Shown here in pieces: positions 4,132 to 7,321 of a stretch of 7,321 bases of DNA. A program made the position numbers and the translations under genes. The stretch is from the NCBI GenBank assembly GCA_001777055.1, contig MFCX01000021.1, positions 1 to 7,321 of the forward strand, written 5' to 3'. Source of the DNA: Candidatus Daviesbacteria bacterium RIFCSPHIGHO2_02_FULL_39_12. GTDB lineage: Bacteria > Patescibacteriota > Microgenomatia > Daviesbacterales > UBA10151. Positions within the stretch are counted from its first letter, which is position 1. Every line of letters begins with the position of its first letter. A model generated the notes under the pieces. It saw only the letters and a list, made by a program, of their open reading frames with translations, was not told where the DNA came from and did no database searches.

Positions 4132-5110
4132 AGATGCCTTTTTAAATCCAAAACTATTTGATCCTGATATTGAGCAGATTGCTTCTCGCGCAGGTTTTGG
4201 TGAAGGATTGGTCTTAGCAGCAGAAGAAAATGAACAGGTAGTGGGACTCTGCGCTGATTTAACGGAATCTACCAGAATTCAAGCATTTGCCGAAAAATTT
4301 CCGCAGAAATTTTTCGAGATAGGAGTTGCAGAACAAAATTTGGCCGCAGTTGCCTCCGGCATGGCTGCCGCAGGTAAAATCCCCTTTATTTCTTCTTATG
4401 CCACTTTTTCCCCAGGACGGAATTGGGAACAAATCAGAACCACCGTTTGTTATAACGATATGCCGGTAAAAATTATCGGTTCCCATGCGGGGGTATCAGT
4501 CGGTCCTGACGGAGCTACCCACCAGGCTTTAGAAGATATTGCCATCATGCGGGTTTTGCCAAATATGGTGGTGATTTGTCCTACAGACAGCATTGAGGCC
4601 AAAAAGGCCACCCTTGCTATAGCCGGATTACCCAAGCCTTGTTATATGCGGCTTTCCAGAGAAAAAATTCCCGTTATCACTACCGAGCAGACGCCTTTTG
4701 AAATCGGTAAGGCAGAAGTATTTTATGAGGGTAGTGATGTGGCTATTATTGCTACCGGCCAAATGGTATATAGGGCGCTACTGGCTGCTGAAGAGTTAAA
4801 ATTGCATAAAATTTCTGTTCGAGTAATAAATTGTCACACAATTAAACCTTTGGATAGTAAAACCGTTCTTAAAGCTGCAGAAGAAACAGGAGCTATTGTC
4901 ACAGTTGAAGAACACCAAATTATAGGAGGGTTAGGAGGCGCCGTGGCAGAGGTTTTATCGCAAAAATACCCCATACCTTTAAAAATTATCGGAATTGAAG
5001 ACAGGTTTGGAGAATCAGGAGAACCAAATGAGCTTTTAGAAAAGTTTGGTTTAACAAAAGAAGCCATTATTAAAGCTGTAACTCAAGTGTTGAAGATGAA
5101 GGGGAAATGA
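4124..5110 (+). CDS. Transketolase, C-terminal (pyrimidine-binding) subunit
   Basis: This 328-residue protein supplies the pyrimidine-binding and C-terminal domains of transketolase. The order is: N-terminal lead (1-24); Pyr domain with ADLTEST (44-50), the conserved IGVAEQN (66-72) in which Glu70 should activate the thiamine cofactor, SYATF (91-95) and SVGPDGATHQALEDIA (about 125-140); then the transketolase C domain with IIATGQMV and VEEHQIIGGLGGAVAEVL. A 1-deoxyxylulose-phosphate synthase half or a 2-oxo acid dehydrogenase beta subunit is less likely, since the partner is a TktN and the PDGATHQ segment is transketolase-like. The start is set by AGGAG; a longer reading frame upstream would only cover the N-subunit gene in another frame. 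It is the last gene of the operon, and its stop lies five bases from the end of the convergent membrane-protein gene with no clear terminator between. Confidence 0.94.
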   Translation: MNKDAFLNPKLFDPDIEQIASRAGFGEGLVLAAEENEQVVGLCADLTESTRIQAFAEKFPQKFFEIGVAEQNLAAVASGMAAAGKIPFISSYATFSPGRNWEQIRTTVCYNDMPVKIIGSHAGVSVGPDGATHQALEDIAIMRVLPNMVVICPTDSIEAKKATLAIAGLPKPCYMRLSREKIPVITTEQTPFEIGKAEVFYEGSDVAIIATGQMVYRALLAAEELKLHKISVRVINCHTIKPLDSKTVLKAAEETGAIVTVEEHQIIGGLGGAVAEVLSQKYPIPLKIIGIEDRFGESGEPNELLEKFGLTKEAIIKAVTQVLKMKGK

Positions 5111-5115
5111 CCGGT

Positions 5116-5706
5116 CTATTTTTTCTTTGGCAGCAGTTGAACTAAAATTCTAAAAAGCGCTACAAAAGCAGCGAAACCAAATGTAATCTGGCCCACGACC
5201 CTTTTAATTACCAGTACTCCATTTACTGATTCAACAAGATAAAAATGCAACACGGCAATTATTAAAGCTAAATAACTTAGTGACTGTATCCGTTTCCAGG
5301 TTGTAGGGCTTAAGGCATTCAAGGCTGTTTTATTGGAAGTTAGGGTTACTACAGCTAGAATTATCAAAGAAACAAGCCCTGCCAGTAAACCATAATATTT
5401 TGGACCGGCAGGATTAAATAACCTGGCAAGGTCATATTTAAAATAGAAAATGTAAATTAAAACTGCATGGGCAAGTCCCGCAAAGAAACCAAATAACCCC
5501 CAAGCCTTACGATGAGCCTTGAACGGTTCCAGAGAAGGAAAAAACCTGCAAAGCGGGCCTACAAATAAAGTTAAAGAAATAAGTGTAATAGATAAAAGCC
5601 CGGTGGTTTTAATAACTTCCGAGGGAGAAATTTTTCCGAAGTTATAAAATTGGAAATAAAGTAAGTAGAGCCCGATGGGAACGCCAAAATCGATTAATCT
5701 TTTCAT
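5116..5706 (-). CDS. Ferric-reductase-like/MsrQ-like heme membrane protein
   Basis: This 196-residue integral membrane protein has about six hydrophobic segments (near 6-22, 36-55, 68-88, 105-122, 143-160 and 165-190) and a basic C-terminal end (PKKK). The pattern HRKAWGLFGFFAGLAH (65-80) followed by WKRIQSLSYLALIIAVLHFYL (137-157) matches the ferric reductase-like transmembrane domain of MsrQ/YedZ proteins, which bind heme b and pass electrons from quinones or flavins across the membrane. His80 and His154 fit two heme ligands. The third position, His in the usual WxxLHRLxY, is Gln141 here. No flavin or NADPH domain is attached. The start is ATG 5706; a TTG two codons earlier is possible. It is divergent from the VKOR-Dsb operon, which supports a redox role, but its electron acceptor is unknown and no MsrP gene is visible. 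Confidence 0.7.
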   Translation of the reverse strand: MKRLIDFGVPIGLYLLYFQFYNFGKISPSEVIKTTGLLSITLISLTLFVGPLCRFFPSLEPFKAHRKAWGLFGFFAGLAHAVLIYIFYFKYDLARLFNPAGPKYYGLLAGLVSLIILAVVTLTSNKTALNALSPTTWKRIQSLSYLALIIAVLHFYLVESVNGVLVIKRVVGQITFGFAAFVALFRILVQLLPKKK

Positions 5707-5734
5707 TGACAAATTTTGTCTCTAAATCCATAAT
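5706..5734 (+). promoter_or_regulatory. Promoter of the VKOR-Dsb-DoxX operon
   Basis: A perfect TTGACA (5706-5711) and CATAAT (5729-5734) are separated by 17 nt. Transcription would start near 5741, about 12 nt before the GTG start at 5753. The first base of the -35 box is also the first base of the start codon of the opposite gene. Confidence 0.65.
5708..5720. promoter_or_regulatory. Palindrome GACAAATTTTGTC, candidate operator
   Basis: GACAAA-T-TTTGTC is a perfect 13-nt inverted repeat with one central base. It overlaps the forward -35 box and lies in the leader just before the start codon of the minus-strand gene, so a protein bound here could repress both directions. No regulator gene is nearby. 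Confidence 0.4.
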
Positions 5735-5759
5735 ATACAAATAGAATAATCCGTGTCAA
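5730..5759 (-). promoter_or_regulatory. Promoter of the MsrQ-like gene
   Basis: On the minus strand TTGACA (5759 to 5754) and TATTAT (5735 to 5730) are 18 nt apart. The -10 box overlaps the forward promoter's -10 by five bases, so the two polymerases cannot bind at once. The -35 box lies just inside the VKOR coding region. The leader would be roughly 15-20 nt and has no clear Shine-Dalgarno. Confidence 0.6.
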
Positions 5760-6187
5760 TTGTAAACATCAATCGCTTGATTTTCACCCTCAGTTTAATC
5801 GGTCTTGCCGTTACCGCCTTTTTGGCATTTGAATATATGCAAGCGGGTCCTATGGTTTGTCCTGTTACGGGAACCGGTTGTGAGTTGGTAAGGAAAAGCG
5901 AATTCTCCAAACTGTTAGGGGTGGATCTGCCTATTTTTGGTATAGCTTTTTACCTGATGACTGCTTTCGTGTCGGTTTGGTTGACGCAAAACTATCATCA
6001 AAAGATTAGTTTGCTCAGGTTGGCAGCCAGCTTTTCGGCATTTGCGTTTGGGGTGTATTTGACTTTTCTTGAAGCTTTTGTGATTAAGGCATATTGCATT
6101 TGGTGTGTTGCATCATTTATTGTATCTATAATGATTTTATGTTTGTGTGTGCTGGACTTTTTTAAGATTAAAAAAGAAAATGAGTAG
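5753..6187 (+). CDS. Vitamin K epoxide reductase (VKOR) family disulfide oxidase
   Basis: Bacterial VKOR homologues replace DsbB: they reoxidise a DsbA-like thioredoxin outside the membrane and pass the electrons to a quinone inside it. This 144-residue protein has four hydrophobic segments (about 8-26, 60-77, 87-110 and 113-136). All four catalytic cysteines are present: the loop pair Cys36 and Cys43, and the active-site CIWC (115-118). The conserved serine after the loop pair may be Ser49. The loop between the pair is the typical short PVTGTG stretch. The start is GTG 5753, placed a suitable distance after the promoter; no ATG lies in frame before residue 29. The end overlaps the DsbA-like gene by 8 nt. 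Unlike some VKORs it is not fused to a thioredoxin domain; the partner is the next gene. Confidence 0.9.
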   Translation: MSIVNINRLIFTLSLIGLAVTAFLAFEYMQAGPMVCPVTGTGCELVRKSEFSKLLGVDLPIFGIAFYLMTAFVSVWLTQNYHQKISLLRLAASFSAFAFGVYLTFLEAFVIKAYCIWCVASFIVSIMILCLCVLDFFKIKKENE

Positions 6188-6821
6188 AGAGACAAAGATA
6201 TTAGGGGCGGTTCTAATATGCAGTTTGGCTTTGATAGTAGGCGCGGCGCTTCTCTTAGGAAAAAGTGAAAATAATACTTCAGGAGAAAGCAGCCGAGTAT
6301 TTAATATCGATTATTCCAAAGGACAAAAAATCGGCAGCGGCAGCGCTAAAGTTAAACTTGTAGAATTTTCAGATTTCCAGTGTCCGGCTTGTAAAGCAGC
6401 AGAACCGTTTGTTAAACAGGTAATTGAGAAAAATAAAGAAAATCTTCAGTTGATTTACCGCCATTTCCCTCTGAGTCAGCATATTCATGCAAGGGAAGCC
6501 GCCAATTTTGCCGAGTATGCAGCTGCAGAAGGCAAATTCTGGCTTGTACACGATAAATTATTCGAAACTCAACAGGATTGGTCGGCTCCCAAAAATGCTA
6601 TAGATTATTTTGTTAACTTAGGGATTCAGTATGGTTTGGATGAAGCAAAAATTAGAGAGGCAGTCGAAAAAGATCAGTTTGCAGCGGTAATAAACGAGGA
6701 TTTAGCAGCGGCCCAAGTTTATAAGGTAAATGCCACCCCTACCTTCTTTCTGAACGGACGCAAATTAAACTTACAAAGTTTCGACCAGCTTCAAACTCTG
6801 GTAGAGCAGGAATTAAAATGA
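6180..6821 (+). CDS. Membrane-anchored DsbA-like thiol oxidoreductase
   Basis: This 213-residue protein should introduce or shuffle disulfide bonds in exported proteins. It starts with a short basic N-terminus and one hydrophobic segment (7-27, ending LLLG), best read as an uncleaved signal anchor, although there is a cysteine at 14. A polar linker (28-56) follows, then a thioredoxin-fold domain of the DsbA/Thioredoxin_4 type: strand KLVEFSDFQ (59-67), active site CPAC (68-71), helical insertion (about 100-165) and the cis-proline loop NATPTFFLNG (184-193, Pro187). The start is ATG 6180, which overlaps the end of the VKOR gene; an ATG at 6147 would add 11 residues before the basic start and is less likely. 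VKOR is its natural re-oxidant, and the 3' end overlaps the DoxX-like gene by ATGA. Confidence 0.9.
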   Translation: MSRETKILGAVLICSLALIVGAALLLGKSENNTSGESSRVFNIDYSKGQKIGSGSAKVKLVEFSDFQCPACKAAEPFVKQVIEKNKENLQLIYRHFPLSQHIHAREAANFAEYAAAEGKFWLVHDKLFETQQDWSAPKNAIDYFVNLGIQYGLDEAKIREAVEKDQFAAVINEDLAAAQVYKVNATPTFFLNGRKLNLQSFDQLQTLVEQELK

Positions 6822-7285
6822 GTAACAGGAACTTTTTCTATGGTTTAATTTTGATATTGCTTGCTCATGGTCTGATTTGGTTAAGAAGCAGTTATGGCAA
6901 GCTGGCCGGAGGCAGATTCGTTGATGAATTGGGGAAAACACTCACCTTTTTTGCTGGCAAAAATCCTTATCCATTTGTTAAAGACTTTTTAACAAATACG
7001 GCTATTCCCAACTCAAAATTATTTGCCAATTTAACTATGTGGGGAGAATTGCTGTCCGCATTAGCAATCATCGCAGGAGCATCAATTCTGTTAATCAAGA
7101 AATCCTGGGATAAAAAAGCTGCAGCAGTGTTAATTTCAGGACTTTTGGGAGGGATGTTTTTGAACGCAGTATTTTGGTTATCATCCGGTTGGACCAGTCC
7201 TTCTGCGGAAAACATTAACTTAATTATGTTTGCTACTCAGTTGATTGGAGCGGCAGCGCTATTTAGGAATTTAATTTCGGGGTAA
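6818..7285 (+). CDS. DoxX-like membrane protein
   Basis: This 155-residue protein has four predicted membrane segments (about 5-23, 71-93, 100-121 and 130-150). After the first comes a long loop with WLRSSYGKLAGGRF (21-34) and, entering the second, WGELLSA (75-81); both are typical of the DoxX/DoxD family, which includes the small subunit of thiosulfate:quinone oxidoreductase and DoxX of the mycobacterial membrane redox complex with superoxide dismutase. The ATG overlaps the stop of the DsbA-like gene, and AGGA about 8 nt upstream may serve as ribosome-binding site. Being coupled to VKOR and a Dsb protein, it likely interacts with quinone or with the thiol enzymes at the membrane; this is inference. 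The family call is fairly good, the activity unknown. Confidence 0.7.
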   Translation: MSNRNFFYGLILILLAHGLIWLRSSYGKLAGGRFVDELGKTLTFFAGKNPYPFVKDFLTNTAIPNSKLFANLTMWGELLSALAIIAGASILLIKKSWDKKAAAVLISGLLGGMFLNAVFWLSSGWTSPSAENINLIMFATQLIGAAALFRNLISG

Positions 7286-7288
7286 TTT

Positions 7289-7321
7289 ATGAATATTGAT
7301 TTTGATATAGAATTAAATTTT
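7289..7321 (+). CDS. Start of a further gene in the redox operon (cut by window edge)
   Basis: An ATG four bases after the DoxX-like stop codon opens a frame of 11 residues (MNIDFDIELNF) that remains open to the end of the window. The tight spacing suggests a fourth operon member. Too short to identify. Confidence 0.45.
   Translation, partial: MNIDFDIELNF

Noticed and set aside
3495..4151. Several plus- and minus-strand open frames inside the transketolase genes
   Set aside because: All are out-of-frame shadows of strongly recognised coding sequence, with no ribosome-binding sites or family features.
5109..5128. Terminator between the convergent transketolase and MsrQ-like genes
   Set aside because: GACCGGTC is a palindrome with no loop, and the following T run encodes the lysines of the opposite gene; no stable hairpin can be drawn.
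6147..6179. Upstream ATG for the DsbA-like protein
   Set aside because: It adds a polar extension (MCWTFLRLKKK) before a normal signal-anchor start and lies in the end of the VKOR gene; ATG 6180 gives a standard overlap.

Overview
The window reads like a chromosome fragment of a small-genome bacterium, most likely a Candidate Phyla Radiation (Patescibacteria) member such as Microgenomates. This is an inference from gene style: an RpiB with an extra internal segment, a LOG-family protein, a transketolase split into two genes, overlapping ATGA starts, very short leaders and few Shine-Dalgarno sites. TGA is used as an ordinary stop, which argues against the Gracilibacteria/Absconditabacteria code.

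Region 1 (1-540): the 5' part of a class I SAM methyltransferase on the minus strand, then about 300 bp without a gene. That gap holds nested inverted repeats, a plus-strand terminator-like hairpin, a partial look-alike of a tRNA-Gln 3' end, and a 17-nt palindrome just before a promoter.

Region 2 (541-2012): a two-gene cassette, a GHKL-type ATPase and a small STAS-like (DUF4325-type) protein, overlapping by ATGA. It resembles the kinase and antagonist halves of a partner-switching regulator, but no sigma factor or phosphatase is visible. It looks A+T-richer than the rest and lies directly downstream of the 3' end of a minus-strand tRNA-Gln(CUG). The tRNA-like repeat on the cassette's far side makes integration at the tRNA plausible. 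This is the least-explained and most interesting part of the window.

Region 3 (2013-5110): a pentose-phosphate operon, rpiB - LOG-family nucleotide phosphoribohydrolase - transketolase N half - transketolase C half, with overlapping or nearly touching genes. A well-formed promoter predicts a leaderless transcript starting at the rpiB ATG. The LOG protein may release ribose 5-phosphate, which RpiB and transketolase would then use.

Region 4 (5111-7321): a redox and membrane block. A minus-strand ferric-reductase/MsrQ-like membrane protein is divergent from a plus-strand operon encoding a VKOR-family oxidase, a membrane-anchored DsbA-like thioredoxin, a DoxX-like membrane protein and the start of one more gene. 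The divergent promoters share a -10 region, and each -35 box touches the start codon of the opposite gene. Together these genes probably form disulfide bonds in exported proteins and handle the released electrons at the membrane.
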